Assembly (NCBI RefSeq): GCF_001975825.1
Contig: NZ_MTKN01000010.1
Coordinates: forward strand, 33,819 to 97,818
DNA length: 64,000 bases
From: [Flexibacter] sp. ATCC 35208
Lineage (GTDB): Bacteria; Bacteroidota; Bacteroidia; Chitinophagales; Chitinophagaceae
Direction of reading: 5' to 3'
In this document: positions 17,944 through 27,162 of the stretch, piece after piece
Layout: each line of letters opens with the position of its first letter
How positions within the stretch are numbered: the stretch's first letter is position 1
Position numbers and translations under genes: made by a program
The notes under the pieces: model-generated
What the model was told of the DNA's origin: nothing
What the model saw: only the letters and a program-made list of their open reading frames with translations
Databases searched by the model: none

Positions 17944-20811
17944 ATGATGTCTCTTTTTAAACATATACTATCAGGTATCCTGATATGCCTGTCCTTACAG
18001 GTAGAAGCGCAATTATTTAAGAAAGGCCCGGATGCGGACGACCTCTATAATGAGGCGGTGAAAGAAACTAAAGCGCAACATTATGCAAAAGCGATAGAGC
18101 TGTCTAAGGCTGCGCTGGCAAAAAGGCCTGAGTTCACTGATCAGGAATTGCTGCTGGGCAGGTTGTATATGCTCACTGGTCAGACAGAACAAGCACGTAA
18201 GCATGTAAAAGCAGTACTGACCAAAGATCCGTTGTACAGAGATGCCTACCTGTATGCGATCAATATAGAGTTGGGCGCAAAGAAATATGATGAAGCAGAG
18301 TGCTATGTAGATGAAGGATTGTACCACTTTCCTGCAGACAGAGACCTGATGCTGAAAAAGCTGGGTATACTGGATGCCGGTGAAAACTTCTTCCAGGGCG
18401 GCATCTATGCGACGTCATTATTAGAAAAATATTCTTCCGATACTGTAGTGACCCGTGCTTATACCGGCCACTATATGCAGGCAGGCCACTTTTACCAGGT
18501 AAGAGGTAACCAGCCACTGGCACAGCAGAATTATGAAAGAGCACTGCTGGTAGATCCGAATAACAGGGAAGCAAAAGAGGCAATCACCAGTATGTATATC
18601 CGTAGTGGCAGCTATACCAGCGCCATGGAACGGATCAATGCAGAACTGGCAACGAATCCGGGTTCTTATGACCTGATGATGCGTAAACTGGGGTTGTTGC
18701 AGGATACACATGACTATGCCGGCGCACTGGCATACTTACAGATCATACTGAAAAGATTCCCGAACGATGGTAAAGCACGTAGTATAGATGCACCATTACG
18801 TATGGAAGCTGCTGCGTGGTATGCCAATACAGATCCTTACTTATTGTATGAAGGTGTGCTGGAAAAGAATCCCGGCAACCGTGAAGCACTGGATAAAGTA
18901 ATTGGGTTAAGCATGTCTCGTGGTGCATATCGCGAGGCGCTGGCATGGATAAACCGTGGGTTGAAAAATAGCCCGAATGATCAGCGCCTGCTGGCACTGA
19001 AAATGGATGTACTGGAAAGCGACCGGAAATTCACTGAAGCCGCTGCGCTGGCAGAAAAACTGCGTCAGAGCAATCCGGGGAATGCGGATCTGAAAAGCAG
19101 GTATACTGCCCTGAAAATAGCCAGTGGCAGGGATTATCTGTCACAGCAGCAGTACGACCTGGCATTGTCTGAATTCAACAAAGCGTTACAGGCAGATCCT
19201 AAAGATACCGCTGCGCTGGACATGACTGCAAATACGTACATCATCCAGAAGGATAACGTACGTGCGTTGCAGGTGTTAGATAAAGCACTACAAACATATC
19301 CAAATAATACCCGCTTCCTCATAAAGAAGAGCAGTGTACTGGCGGACATGGGACAATATGATGAAGCGGCAGCGATTGCATCCCAACTGCTGGAACGTAA
19401 TCCGGGTGATGAACGCTATCAGGCGAACCTTGTGGATTTACGTCTTACAGCGGGTCGTATCCTGATGCAATCAGAAGAGTATGATATGGCAGCAGGGCAA
19501 TTCAGGGCAGTACTGGCAGAACAGCCGAACAACCCTGATGCTATGAACTACCTCATCAATATGGAAACTGCGGTAGGGCAACCAGACAGCGCATTGCTCT
19601 ATGCTGATCAGGGATTGAAATATTATCCTGATAATAAAGATCTTTTACTGAAGAAAGCAGGTGTATTAACCAGTTTACACAGGTATAATGAATCGAATGA
19701 CATCACCTATCAGCTGATGCAGCGTTATCCATTTACCGTGAAATACCGGAATGCCTATACAGAAGGTTTATTGTCACTCGGCACATCCTATCAGCGGAAC
19801 AGTCAGCCGGATAGCGCACTGGCAGTATTCAAACAGGTACTGGCAGTGAACAGACGTGATTCATTGGGTTTATTGTATAGCATTAATCTGCTGAATGGTA
19901 AACAACAATATGATAGTGCACTGGTATATGCAAATGAAGGGATCAGGTACTATCCTAATAATGATGCTTTTGTACAAAAGCGTGCTGTGACCCTTGAGAA
20001 TAAAAAGGAATGGGTGGCGGCAGCCGCAGCTGCGGATTCTGTAGTATTGTTGAAGAATAACCCGGTGAATGTGGATTATGCAGACTACCTGAAGAGTAAA
20101 ACGCTGAAGAATCAGTTTGGCATGTATTACCTGCATACCAATTATGATTATTCTGATACGAAATACAACATTGCAACACTGGAATACCGTCACTATATAC
20201 CGCGCGGTTCCTGGGCTGCCAGGCTGAACTATGCAGGTCGTACACAGGGTACGGGGCTGATGGGTGAAGCGGAGATCTATTATAACCATACGCCTAAGAT
20301 GTATTCTTATGGTCTGGTGAACTACTCCAATGGGATTGTGTTTCCACAGCTCAGACTGGGGTACTCCCTGTTCAAAACCTTCAGGCATAATATAGAAGGG
20401 GAACTGGGGCTGCGCTATTTAAAAGGAGATAGTATCAACAGTATATCAGGGCTCGCTTCTGTGGCTAAAACATGGAAGGATTTCTGGGTAAACTTCAGGG
20501 CGTACTTTATCAGCGACTCGCCTAACTTCTATACCTCCTTTAACCTGACGAGCAGGTATTATATGAACCGCAACCAGGATTATCTCATGTTTGTGGCAGG
20601 GTTGGGTACATCGCCGGATGATAAGAGCCGGTTGGTGCAGTTCCCGAAACTGGCCGGGTTATTGACACGAAGTGTGGGCGCCGGTTATATGAAGACATTC
20701 AAATACCGGACTACAGTTGGACTGAATGCCACCTGGATCAATCAGAAGATTACTGATACGGACTTCCAGAACCAATATGATCTTTATATAACTTTACAAC
20801 GTAAGTTTTAA
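17944..20811 (+). CDS. TPR protein with C-terminal outer-membrane barrel (YaiO/PgaA-like)
   Basis: 955 residues from the ATG at 17944; the longer open frame upstream lies inside the GT2 gene. A signal peptide (ending LQVEAQ) is followed by about 17-18 TPR-like helix pairs to about residue 720, many ending in NPGxxxA or DPxxxxA. The last 230 residues alternate aromatic and polar positions (YLHTNYDYSDTKYN, ATLEYRHY) and end in QRKF, with the terminal Phe typical of outer-membrane barrels. The build resembles PgaA and YaiO, where periplasmic TPRs guide a polysaccharide to an outer-membrane pore. It is the last gene of the operon and is followed by a strong terminator. It is the likely exporter for the two GT2 products. 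Confidence 0.9.
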   Translation: MMSLFKHILSGILICLSLQVEAQLFKKGPDADDLYNEAVKETKAQHYAKAIELSKAALAKRPEFTDQELLLGRLYMLTGQTEQARKHVKAVLTKDPLYRDAYLYAINIELGAKKYDEAECYVDEGLYHFPADRDLMLKKLGILDAGENFFQGGIYATSLLEKYSSDTVVTRAYTGHYMQAGHFYQVRGNQPLAQQNYERALLVDPNNREAKEAITSMYIRSGSYTSAMERINAELATNPGSYDLMMRKLGLLQDTHDYAGALAYLQIILKRFPNDGKARSIDAPLRMEAAAWYANTDPYLLYEGVLEKNPGNREALDKVIGLSMSRGAYREALAWINRGLKNSPNDQRLLALKMDVLESDRKFTEAAALAEKLRQSNPGNADLKSRYTALKIASGRDYLSQQQYDLALSEFNKALQADPKDTAALDMTANTYIIQKDNVRALQVLDKALQTYPNNTRFLIKKSSVLADMGQYDEAAAIASQLLERNPGDERYQANLVDLRLTAGRILMQSEEYDMAAGQFRAVLAEQPNNPDAMNYLINMETAVGQPDSALLYADQGLKYYPDNKDLLLKKAGVLTSLHRYNESNDITYQLMQRYPFTVKYRNAYTEGLLSLGTSYQRNSQPDSALAVFKQVLAVNRRDSLGLLYSINLLNGKQQYDSALVYANEGIRYYPNNDAFVQKRAVTLENKKEWVAAAAAADSVVLLKNNPVNVDYADYLKSKTLKNQFGMYYLHTNYDYSDTKYNIATLEYRHYIPRGSWAARLNYAGRTQGTGLMGEAEIYYNHTPKMYSYGLVNYSNGIVFPQLRLGYSLFKTFRHNIEGELGLRYLKGDSINSISGLASVAKTWKDFWVNFRAYFISDSPNFYTSFNLTSRYYMNRNQDYLMFVAGLGTSPDDKSRLVQFPKLAGLLTRSVGAGYMKTFKYRTTVGLNATWINQKITDTDFQNQYDLYITLQRKF

Positions 20812-20820
20812 ATATACTGA

Positions 20821-20851
20821 CTCCCTCCCTGATACGGAGGGAGTTTTTTTT
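20821..20851 (+). terminator. Terminator of the exopolysaccharide-type operon
   Basis: CTCCCTCC pairs with GGAGGGAG around a 7-nt loop and is followed by eight Ts. It lies 9 bp after the TPR/barrel stop codon. Confidence 0.93.
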
Positions 20852-20871
20852 CAGTCTAATTTTAAATTTTC

Positions 20872-23085
20872 ATGTTCAGAATGATGCACTCATTGTTATT
20901 AGCATTGACCCTTTTTTCATGTCAGTCTACGGTTTCCCGGATAGATCTGAAGAAGCATGTGATAGTGTTACCCGTAGAACCGACAAAGAATGAAACGCAT
21001 GCAGGGTCCGTATTGCAGGATTATGTGAAGCGGATATCGGGGGTGACATTGGCTATTGTAAAAGAGAACAGTTACCAGAAGAATCAGGCGGCGATCTTTG
21101 TGGGGAATACGGAGCAAGGGGTTTCTTTTGGTAAATTAAAAGGAGAAGGATTTATAATTGCGTCTGATGCGAAGAATGTATATATCAAAGGCGGTACAGG
21201 AAAAGGTGTGGTGTATGGGGTGTATACATTAATAGAGAAATACTTTGGCGCACGGAAATATGCGGAGGGGCCGGCTTTTATACCAGCATCAAAAGATGTT
21301 AGCGTGCCGCAGCAGTTGATGGATAAGGAGGAACCGACACTGGTGTACAGGGAGACGTATTACCCCGCTGCGTTTGACAATGAATTCCTGGAATGGCATA
21401 AGCTGCATAGATTTGAAGATCTGTGGGGGGTATGGGGGCATTCATTCTTTAAGATTGTGCCACCAAAGACTTATTTTTCTGCACATCCGGAATACTATGC
21501 ATTGGTAGATGGGAAGAGACAGGCTACGCAGTTGTGTCTGAGTAATGAGGGGGTGTTTAAAGTAACGGTGGATTATTTACGGCATGCGATTGCTGATAAC
21601 CCGGATGCTTTGTATTGGTCGATTGCGGCAGAAGATGGAGGGGGATTTTGTACCTGTGATCAGTGTAGCAAGGTGAATAAGGACGAAGGGAGTGCGGCTG
21701 GAACATTGATCCGGTTTATTAACAGAGTAGCTGCTCAATTTCCGGATCAGCATTTTACGACACTGGCGTATACCTATACCGCAAAGGCGCCATTAAAGAC
21801 GAAGCCAGCTGCTAATGTGTATATTATGCTGAGTAGCATTGATGCTTACAGGCAGGAGCCATTGAGCACGATTCCTTCTGCAGCGGATTTCAGGAAGAAC
21901 CTTGAAAGCTGGGGGGCATTGACAGATAATCTCTTTGTATGGGATTATACAACGCAGTTTACGAATTACCTGGCGCCATTTCCTGATTACAATAATTTAC
22001 AGCCGAACTTACAATATATGACTGCGCATAAAGTGCGTGGGGTGTTCTCACAGGGAAGTGGGGATACGTATGGGGATATGGGGGCTTATAATGCTTATTT
22101 GCAGGCTCAATTATTGTGGGATCCTTCGGTGGATGCAGCGGCGGTTACGAAGGATTTTTTTAACGGGTATTATGGTAAAGCGGGTGCGGCTATGTTGGAA
22201 TATGTGCAGGCGTTAAGTGAGTCTAAGGCGCAGTTGGATATTTATGGAAATCCTGTGGCAAGTGCAAAGAACTATTTATCGCCGGAGGCTATTGATAAAT
22301 ATTCTACCATTTTGGATAAAGCAGAGGCAGCGGTAGAAGATCCATATTTAAAGAGAGTATATAATGCAAGATTAGGGCTGGAATATTGTGTGCTACAGCA
22401 GTCACGTTTCTTTGGAACGGATAAGTATGGGTATTTACAGGCTTCCGGAAATGGGTATGTGGTGAATCCACGCTGGCCTGAGCGGGTGAAGAAATTTGTG
22501 GCGCAGTGTAAGGTGGCGGGTGTAAAGGAGATATCAGAGGGAGGTGCTTCGCCGGATGCGTATCAGCAGGAATGGGATAGTATTTTTTCGAAGAAGTGGG
22601 TGAATAGCCTGGCGTTTGGTGCGAAAGTGACATTGGTGAATCCGCCATCGGATGAATATCCGGCAAAGAGAGAAAGGACGCTGACGGATGGGTTATTGGG
22701 TACGAAAGATTTTAGTATTAACTGGTTGTTTATTTATGGAAAAGATCTGGTGGCGACGATAGATTTAGGGGGAGAAAAGACGGTGAATACAGTACAGATG
22801 AATTTCCTGAATGATCCAAGGCATTATATATTTAATCCTGCTACGATTACCGTGGAGACATCTGTGGATGGTGTGCATTTTACACCTGCGGGTACGCAGA
22901 AGAGTGCTTTTCCTGCAGAAGAGGATTATACAACGAGTATTAATACGTTTAAGTTTGGATTGTCAGCAGTGCATGCGAGGTACGTGAGGGTGACTGGGCA
23001 GTGTCAGGCTGCGGTGCCGGGGTGGCGGGGAGCGCCGGCTACGAAGAAGGCTTCGGTGTGTTGTGATGAAGTGTATGTATTTTAA
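20872..23085 (+). CDS. DUF4838 lipoprotein with C-terminal discoidin-like domain
   Basis: 737 residues. The lipoprotein signal ends in TLFSCQS. The first domain resembles the GH67/GH20 N-terminal fold (YGVYTLIEKYFGARKYAEGP). The DUF4838 central domain follows (WGHSFFKIVPPKTYFSAHPEYYAL, TCDQCSKVN, GTLIRFINRVAAQF, FSQGSGDTYGDM). The last 130 residues look like an F5/8-type carbohydrate-binding beta sandwich (DLVATIDLGGEKTVNTVQ, HARYVRVTGQ). DUF4838 proteins are regarded as glycosidase-like, but their activity is not well defined. The gene stands alone after the exopolysaccharide terminator and is probably cell-surface. Confidence 0.85.
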   Translation: MFRMMHSLLLALTLFSCQSTVSRIDLKKHVIVLPVEPTKNETHAGSVLQDYVKRISGVTLAIVKENSYQKNQAAIFVGNTEQGVSFGKLKGEGFIIASDAKNVYIKGGTGKGVVYGVYTLIEKYFGARKYAEGPAFIPASKDVSVPQQLMDKEEPTLVYRETYYPAAFDNEFLEWHKLHRFEDLWGVWGHSFFKIVPPKTYFSAHPEYYALVDGKRQATQLCLSNEGVFKVTVDYLRHAIADNPDALYWSIAAEDGGGFCTCDQCSKVNKDEGSAAGTLIRFINRVAAQFPDQHFTTLAYTYTAKAPLKTKPAANVYIMLSSIDAYRQEPLSTIPSAADFRKNLESWGALTDNLFVWDYTTQFTNYLAPFPDYNNLQPNLQYMTAHKVRGVFSQGSGDTYGDMGAYNAYLQAQLLWDPSVDAAAVTKDFFNGYYGKAGAAMLEYVQALSESKAQLDIYGNPVASAKNYLSPEAIDKYSTILDKAEAAVEDPYLKRVYNARLGLEYCVLQQSRFFGTDKYGYLQASGNGYVVNPRWPERVKKFVAQCKVAGVKEISEGGASPDAYQQEWDSIFSKKWVNSLAFGAKVTLVNPPSDEYPAKRERTLTDGLLGTKDFSINWLFIYGKDLVATIDLGGEKTVNTVQMNFLNDPRHYIFNPATITVETSVDGVHFTPAGTQKSAFPAEEDYTTSINTFKFGLSAVHARYVRVTGQCQAAVPGWRGAPATKKASVCCDEVYVF

Positions 23086-23110
23086 AAATAGAAGTTTATG
23101 TATTCTAAAT

Positions 23111-23149
23111 ATTACAAAGGGTCGGTGCAATGCACCGACCCTTTGTAAT
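23111..23149. terminator. Bidirectional terminator between convergent genes
   Basis: Nineteen-base perfect inverted arms (ATTACAAAGGGTCGGTGCA and its complement) flank a single central base, midway between the converging DUF4838 and DJ-1-like genes. Outer A/T tracts would act as U-tracts on either strand. Confidence 0.75.
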
Positions 23150-23181
23150 TCTGCAGCCAGTAATTGCTTCGCAATCATTGG

Positions 23182-23826
23182 CTATATTTTAAAATGCACA
23201 TAATAATTACTTTCTAATTGCTCTATCACTGCTTCCGCCGTTTCTACAGCCGCGGCTGCATTCCGGCCTGTGATAATATTTTCATCCGTCACGACCTTTT
23301 CTCCTTTATAAAATACGGCGCCGATTTCTTTCAATCTTGTTTCCAAAGGGAAAGGGACTTCTCCTTTTTCTTCATCATTTGAAATTGCCGTAATATTCTT
23401 CCCTGCGAGTAAGCTCATTCCACTCTTATCTTTTGAACAACACAACCCTGCCACCCCGTGTGCCACAGCCGCGATGGGCTTATGCGCCTTGTTGAAATCC
23501 TGCAATAAACCATTCAGTTCCTTATTATCTACCAGGTCCCACATTGCTCCTCTCCCACCTGCAATAAAGATGGAATCAAAATCCTCGGCACTCACCTCAG
23601 ACAACCTGAGCGAGTTGGCCAGCCAGTAGACGACGTCCTGATCAGCCAATAACTGTTGGTGTTGCTCTGCGGTTGGATCTAAGGTAACCCGGCCACCTTT
23701 GGGTGAAGCGACCTGAACTTCTGCGCCGGTTTCGATAAATGCATAGTAAGGGGCTGCCAGTGTATCAAGCCATAGACCTGTGTTACCTGGCTGATGGTGG
23801 GTTGTGGTTACTAACAATATCTTCAT
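23182..23826 (-). CDS. DJ-1/PfpI-superfamily protein lacking the nucleophile cysteine
   Basis: 214 residues from the ATG at 23826. The flavodoxin-like fold is clear: MKILLVTTTHHQPGNTG at the start, DFDSIFIAGGRGAMWD in the middle, and the nucleophile-elbow region HKPIAAVAHGVAGL. In active Hsp31- and PfpI-type members this elbow reads A-x-C-H-G; here position 122 is Ala (codon GCA). Two cysteines follow a few residues later (LCC) but not at the elbow. Glu/His neighbours are kept. The family includes glyoxalase/chaperone and protease-like enzymes. This copy may be inactive or use another chemistry. It has no operon partner. Confidence 0.87.
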   Translation of the reverse strand: MKILLVTTTHHQPGNTGLWLDTLAAPYYAFIETGAEVQVASPKGGRVTLDPTAEQHQQLLADQDVVYWLANSLRLSEVSAEDFDSIFIAGGRGAMWDLVDNKELNGLLQDFNKAHKPIAAVAHGVAGLCCSKDKSGMSLLAGKNITAISNDEEKGEVPFPLETRLKEIGAVFYKGEKVVTDENIITGRNAAAAVETAEAVIEQLESNYYVHFKI

Positions 23827-23863
23827 AAGCATTTGTTTTTGAAGCAAATACTGCTGCAATAAT

Positions 23864-23892
23864 AATGCCCCGGAGGGGTGCTCCGGGGCATT
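23864..23892 (-). terminator. Strong hairpin between DJ-1-like gene and the tandem repeat
   Basis: A 12-bp perfect stem (AATGCCCCGGAG paired with CTCCGGGGCATT) with a GGGTG loop. It lies beyond the tandem repeat downstream of the GH51 gene on the minus strand and 38 bp before the DJ-1-like ATG. The T-tract is only moderate. Confidence 0.5.
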
Positions 23893-23919
23893 GGATTGTT
23901 AAAGAACTGCAATTATTTA

Positions 23920-24243
23920 AAAGGTACTTATTTAAGGTTGATTAGGTTAAGATTACTTATTATGAAGTTGCCTTGCTTTAGGATTACTTATTTTAAGGCG
24001 GCTTGTTTTTAAGATTACTTATTGCAAGGCGACTTATTTTAAGACGGCTTGTTTTAAGGTTACTTATTACAAGGCGACTTATTTTAAGACGGCTTGTTTT
24101 AAGGTTACTTATTGCAAGACGACTTATTTTAAGGCGGCTTGTTTTAAGATTACTTATTGCAAGGCGACTTATTTTAAGACGGCTTGTTTTAAGGTTACTT
24201 ATTACAAGGCGACTATTTTTAAGGTTCCCTTATTTTAAGGTGA
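23920..24243. repeat. Nested 15-bp/45-bp tandem repeat abutting the GH51 stop codon
   Basis: About twenty near-identical 15-mers of the form AAGgcgaCTTatttt run head to tail. They are organised as a higher-order 45-bp unit of three variants: AAGATTACTTATTGC, AAGGCGACTTATTTT and AAGACGGCTTGTTTT. Four to five 45-bp units are well kept and the edges are degenerate. Each 15-mer contains AAG and CTT, so each can form a tiny stem. The array starts at, and slightly overlaps, the 3' end of the arabinofuranosidase gene. The plus-strand open frame across it (Arg/Leu-rich, 15-residue period) is a by-product of the repeat. Confidence 0.9.
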
Positions 24244-25768
24244 CTACTACGACAGAAGTAGCTGGCAGTTCTACGACCAGGTCATTCCCTTGTTTCTTCG
24301 CACCATTGAAAGTAGCGATCTTCACCTTGTCTGGCTTTTCGAAGGTATTGATGTCGGTATATTTACCAGAGGTCAGTACCTGACCGGTTGCGGTCTTCCA
24401 TTGTACATCCTGCAGATTTGCTTTTACAGTGATCTTTTTGGATGGATCCAGGTTGACGAAAGAGATATGCACTGCTCCGGTAGAATCTTTGGATGCAGAG
24501 GCATTTACCGCAGGGATGCTTTCGTTGCCATTGGTATATAATGGGCTATTCAGCTGAATAGGCAGGTAAGCGGCGTCCATGTGTACCTGGAACAGGTCAA
24601 ATACATAGTAAGTAGGAGTCAGCAGCATTTTTTCCTTGTCGGTCAGGATCAGGGCCTGTAATACGTTTACAGTCTGCGCCAGGTTGGCTAATCTTACACG
24701 GTCGCTGTGGTTGTTAAAGATATTGAGCGTAGAGGCTGCGATCAGGGCATCTCTGAGACTATTTTGCTGAAAGAGGAAACCGGGGTTTGTGCCTGGTTCC
24801 ACATCTGTCCAGATACCCCATTCGTCAACAGCCAGGGCTACTCTCTTTTTAGGATCGTATTTATCCATGACAGCGGAGTGTTTGGTCACGAGCGTGTCCA
24901 TGACCAGGCATTTCCGCATTGTGGTAAAGTACTCTTTTTCGTCGAAGCTGGTAGCAGAACCTTTGTGGCCCCAGTCGCCAGGCAGGGTGTAATAGTGTAA
25001 TGACAGCCCCCACATCATGTGCAGCGGAATATCTCTCATACAAACCTCCGTCCAGTGGTAGTCAAAGTCGCTGGCACCGCTGGCCATTCTTTTCAGTTTT
25101 GCACCCGGATAGTCGCGGGCATAAGTAGCATAGCGACGGAACTGGCCGGCATAGAATTCGGGGGTCATGTTACCACCGCAACCCCAGCTTTCGTTGCCTA
25201 CACCCCAGAAACCGACTTTCCAGGGGGCAGGGTGACCGTTTTCAGCACGGAGCTTGCTCATTGGGCTTACACCGTCGAAGTTGAAGTACTCTACCCATTT
25301 AGACATTTCTTCAACAGTACCGCTACCTACATTCGCAGAGATGTAAGGCTCTGTGTGCAGCAGTTCGCAGAGGTCCATGAATTCGTGGGTACCGAAGGAG
25401 TTGTCTTCAGTGACACCGCCCCAGTTGGTATTTACCATTTTAGGACGATCGGATCTTTTACCGATACCGTCACGCCAGTGGTATTCATCTGCAAAGCAGC
25501 CACCGGGCCAGCGGAGGTTCGGAATGTGGATCTTTTTGAGCGCCTCAACGACATCGAGGCGGATGCGGTCTTTTTTAGGTACGTTCAGTGAAGAGTCAAC
25601 CCAGAAACCATCATAAATACAATGGCCGAGGTGCTCAGAAAAGTGACCATAGATGTGACGGCTGATCTGGTGATCGGATTTACCAGATACCGTGAGGCTC
25701 GCTGTGGTTTGTGCCTTTGTAACCTGCATGATCACCAAAAGCAACAGGAAAGTGAGATTCTTTTTCAT
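24230..25768 (-). CDS. Secreted alpha-L-arabinofuranosidase, GH51
   Basis: 512 residues from the ATG at 25768 (an earlier TTG is less likely). The signal peptide ends at about VTKAQ. The GH51 pattern is complete: [16 protein letters not shown] near the N-terminus, [14 protein letters not shown], the acid/base Glu193 in [18 protein letters not shown], and the nucleophile Glu316 in [10 protein letters not shown]-terminal beta-sandwich follows. GH51 enzymes remove terminal alpha-L-arabinofuranose from arabinan and arabinoxylan with retention. The gene stands alone on the minus strand. Its last codons run into the 45-bp tandem repeat, and the C-terminus is the normal sandwich end, so the repeat did not truncate it. 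Confidence 0.93.
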   Translation of the reverse strand: MKKNLTFLLLLVIMQVTKAQTTASLTVSGKSDHQISRHIYGHFSEHLGHCIYDGFWVDSSLNVPKKDRIRLDVVEALKKIHIPNLRWPGGCFADEYHWRDGIGKRSDRPKMVNTNWGGVTEDNSFGTHEFMDLCELLHTEPYISANVGSGTVEEMSKWVEYFNFDGVSPMSKLRAENGHPAPWKVGFWGVGNESWGCGGNMTPEFYAGQFRRYATYARDYPGAKLKRMASGASDFDYHWTEVCMRDIPLHMMWGLSLHYYTLPGDWGHKGSATSFDEKEYFTTMRKCLVMDTLVTKHSAVMDKYDPKKRVALAVDEWGIWTDVEPGTNPGFLFQQNSLRDALIAASTLNIFNNHSDRVRLANLAQTVNVLQALILTDKEKMLLTPTYYVFDLFQVHMDAAYLPIQLNSPLYTNGNESIPAVNASASKDSTGAVHISFVNLDPSKKITVKANLQDVQWKTATGQVLTSGKYTDINTFEKPDKVKIATFNGAKKQGNDLVVELPATSVVVVTLK

Positions 25769-25925
25769 ATACAATTTTCATTAGCGTAATTGCGAAGACG
25801 TGGAACGATGGCTAAGATAGAAAAATTAATTGTCAATTATACAACAATATTTCACCTTTTTATATAAGTATTAATACTCCGTTTAATATAAATGTCAGGT
25901 TTTGGTTTGCGTTACATTTGCGGGT

Positions 25926-26114
25926 ATGGAAAAGATTATTTCAAACACACTTACATTGGACGCCTCCCCCGAAAAGGTATGGACCCTACTCACGGAACCA
26001 GGTTATGTAAAACAATATATGTACAACAGTGATCTGGTGACTGACTGGCAGGTGGGTCAGCCTGTAATATTTAAAGGGGCATACGCTTATCAGGCAGGAA
26101 GGAACATGTTATGA
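25926..26114 (+). pseudogene. SRPBCC (AHSA1-like) gene, N-terminal fragment
   Basis: From the ATG at 25926 the first about 55 residues (MEKIISNTLTLDASPEKVWT, YVKQYMYNSDLVTDWQVGQP, VIFKGAY) match the first third of an SRPBCC/AHSA1 domain, normally about 140-160 residues. The frame then meets a stop at 26112-26114. From about 26090 the sequence switches to the middle of an AraC-type regulator in another frame. The simplest reading is a deletion that joined two neighbouring genes, an SRPBCC gene and an AraC gene, both now incomplete. Confidence 0.75.
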
Positions 26115-26115
26115 T

Positions 26116-26802
26116 GTGCAGGACCAGCAGCATAATATCATTTATGCGAATGGGTACATGAATACGTTTGAGAATAAATCGCTGGATGCGGAGAATCTAA
26201 GTATTGAATTTAGCAGGGAGGCATTTTTGCAATTGACGGAGGGTAGTAATGATACGATGAAGCGATTTGCAGACCGATTAATGGCCGGAGGACCGGTGGT
26301 GATGGGTATACAGTCATTGCCTACAAATGCGACGATACAGCGGGTCATACAGGATATTATACAGTGCAATTTCACGGGGCATTTGAAGAAGCTGTTTTTG
26401 TTGTCTAAAAGTATTGAGTTGCTGGTATTGCAGGCGGATGCGTGGCACCAGGCTTTTCAGTTTAGGGAGCGGCAGCAGTATAAGCGGGATGATGTGGAGC
26501 GGATTCATTATGCGCGGGAGTACCTGATCAATAATATTGAAATGCCGCCGAGTTTGTCGGAGTTGTCGAGGATAGTGGGGATCAATGAGTTTAAGTTGAA
26601 GAAGAAGTTTAAGGAGGAATTTAATACGACGGTATTTGGGTATTTGGCGGATTATCGTTTAGGCATGGCCAGGAGTTTTTTAGAGGAAGGGAATAAGTCG
26701 GTAGGAGATATTGCATATGAGCTGGGATACTCGTCCCCACAGCATTTCAGTGCGGCGTTCAGGAAGAAGTTTGGGGTGGCGCCGAGTGAGTTGAAGAAAT
26801 AA
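26116..26802 (+). pseudogene. AraC-family regulator lacking its N-terminus (deletion junction with SRPBCC fragment)
   Basis: The frame is open from 26068 but has no good start; the GTG at 26116 gives 228 residues. The C-terminal 100 residues are a full AraC HTH domain (SLSELSRIVGINEFKLKKKF, VGDIAYELGYSSPQHFSAAF). The preceding 120 residues are part of the helical regulatory domain (SIEFSREAFLQLTEGSNDTM, HLKKLFLLSKSIELLVLQA). Bacteroidota regulators of this type are usually about 320-340 residues, so roughly the first 90-100 are missing. It may still bind DNA if translated, but looks like the survivor of a deletion. Confidence 0.7.
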
Positions 26803-26814
26803 TTTTTAAAAATA

Positions 26815-26845
26815 TTTGGAGGATTAAAAACAATTCGTACATTTG
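26815..26845 (+). promoter_or_regulatory. tRNA-Gly promoter
   Basis: TTTG (26815-26818) and TACATTTG (26838-26845) are separated by exactly 19 nt, an ideal Bacteroidota housekeeping promoter. The predicted start is about 50 nt upstream of the tRNA. Confidence 0.85.
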
Positions 26846-26902
26846 CAATCCCAATCGCAGCCATGGTGCTGCGAAAAAGGAAAAAAGCTCTTAAAAATAC
26901 AA

Positions 26903-26975
<73 letters not shown>

Positions 26976-26983
26976 CAGAGATT

Positions 26984-27017
26984 AAAAGCCTGATAAGATA
27001 ACTTATCAGGCTTTTTT
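26984..27017 (+). terminator. Terminator after tRNA-Gly
   Basis: AAAAGCCTGATAAG pairs perfectly with CTTATCAGGCTTTT around an ATAA loop and continues into Ts, starting 8 nt after the tRNA. Confidence 0.92.
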
Positions 27018-27063
27018 GTTTTTAATGCATTCTATTAGCCGGCCGTAGACCGGGCTGCTCATA

Positions 27064-27100
27064 AAAAACCCGCATTCGCCTACGGCAAATGCGGGTTTTT
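27064..27100. terminator. Second hairpin in the tRNA-Gly / small membrane protein interval
   Basis: AAAAACCCGCATT pairs with AATGCGGGTTTTT around an 11-nt loop. It has A and T tracts on both sides and could stop transcription either way. Confidence 0.7.
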
Positions 27101-27111
27101 ATTTAAATAAA

Positions 27112-27146
27112 AAAGAGCCTTCCGGTATGGGACCGAAAGGCTCTTT
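27112..27146 (-). terminator. Terminator of the 66-aa membrane protein gene
   Basis: On the minus strand a stem AAAGAGCCTT/AAGGCTCTTT, extended by CGGT/ACCG after one mismatch, is followed by TTTTTATTT. It lies 16 bp after the stop codon. Confidence 0.8.
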
Positions 27147-27162
27147 CAATATGATAGAATCC

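Noticed and set aside
23111..23149. Perfect 39-bp palindrome as a recombination or attachment site
   Set aside because: It lies between two convergent stops with A/T flanks, which a shared terminator explains fully.
23920..24243. CRISPR array
   Set aside because: The units are contiguous 15/45-bp repeats with no unique spacers and no cas genes nearby.
24003..24383. Arg/Leu-rich plus-strand ORF across the tandem repeat
   Set aside because: Its 15-residue period simply mirrors the 45-bp DNA repeat, and it then runs antisense into the GH51 gene.
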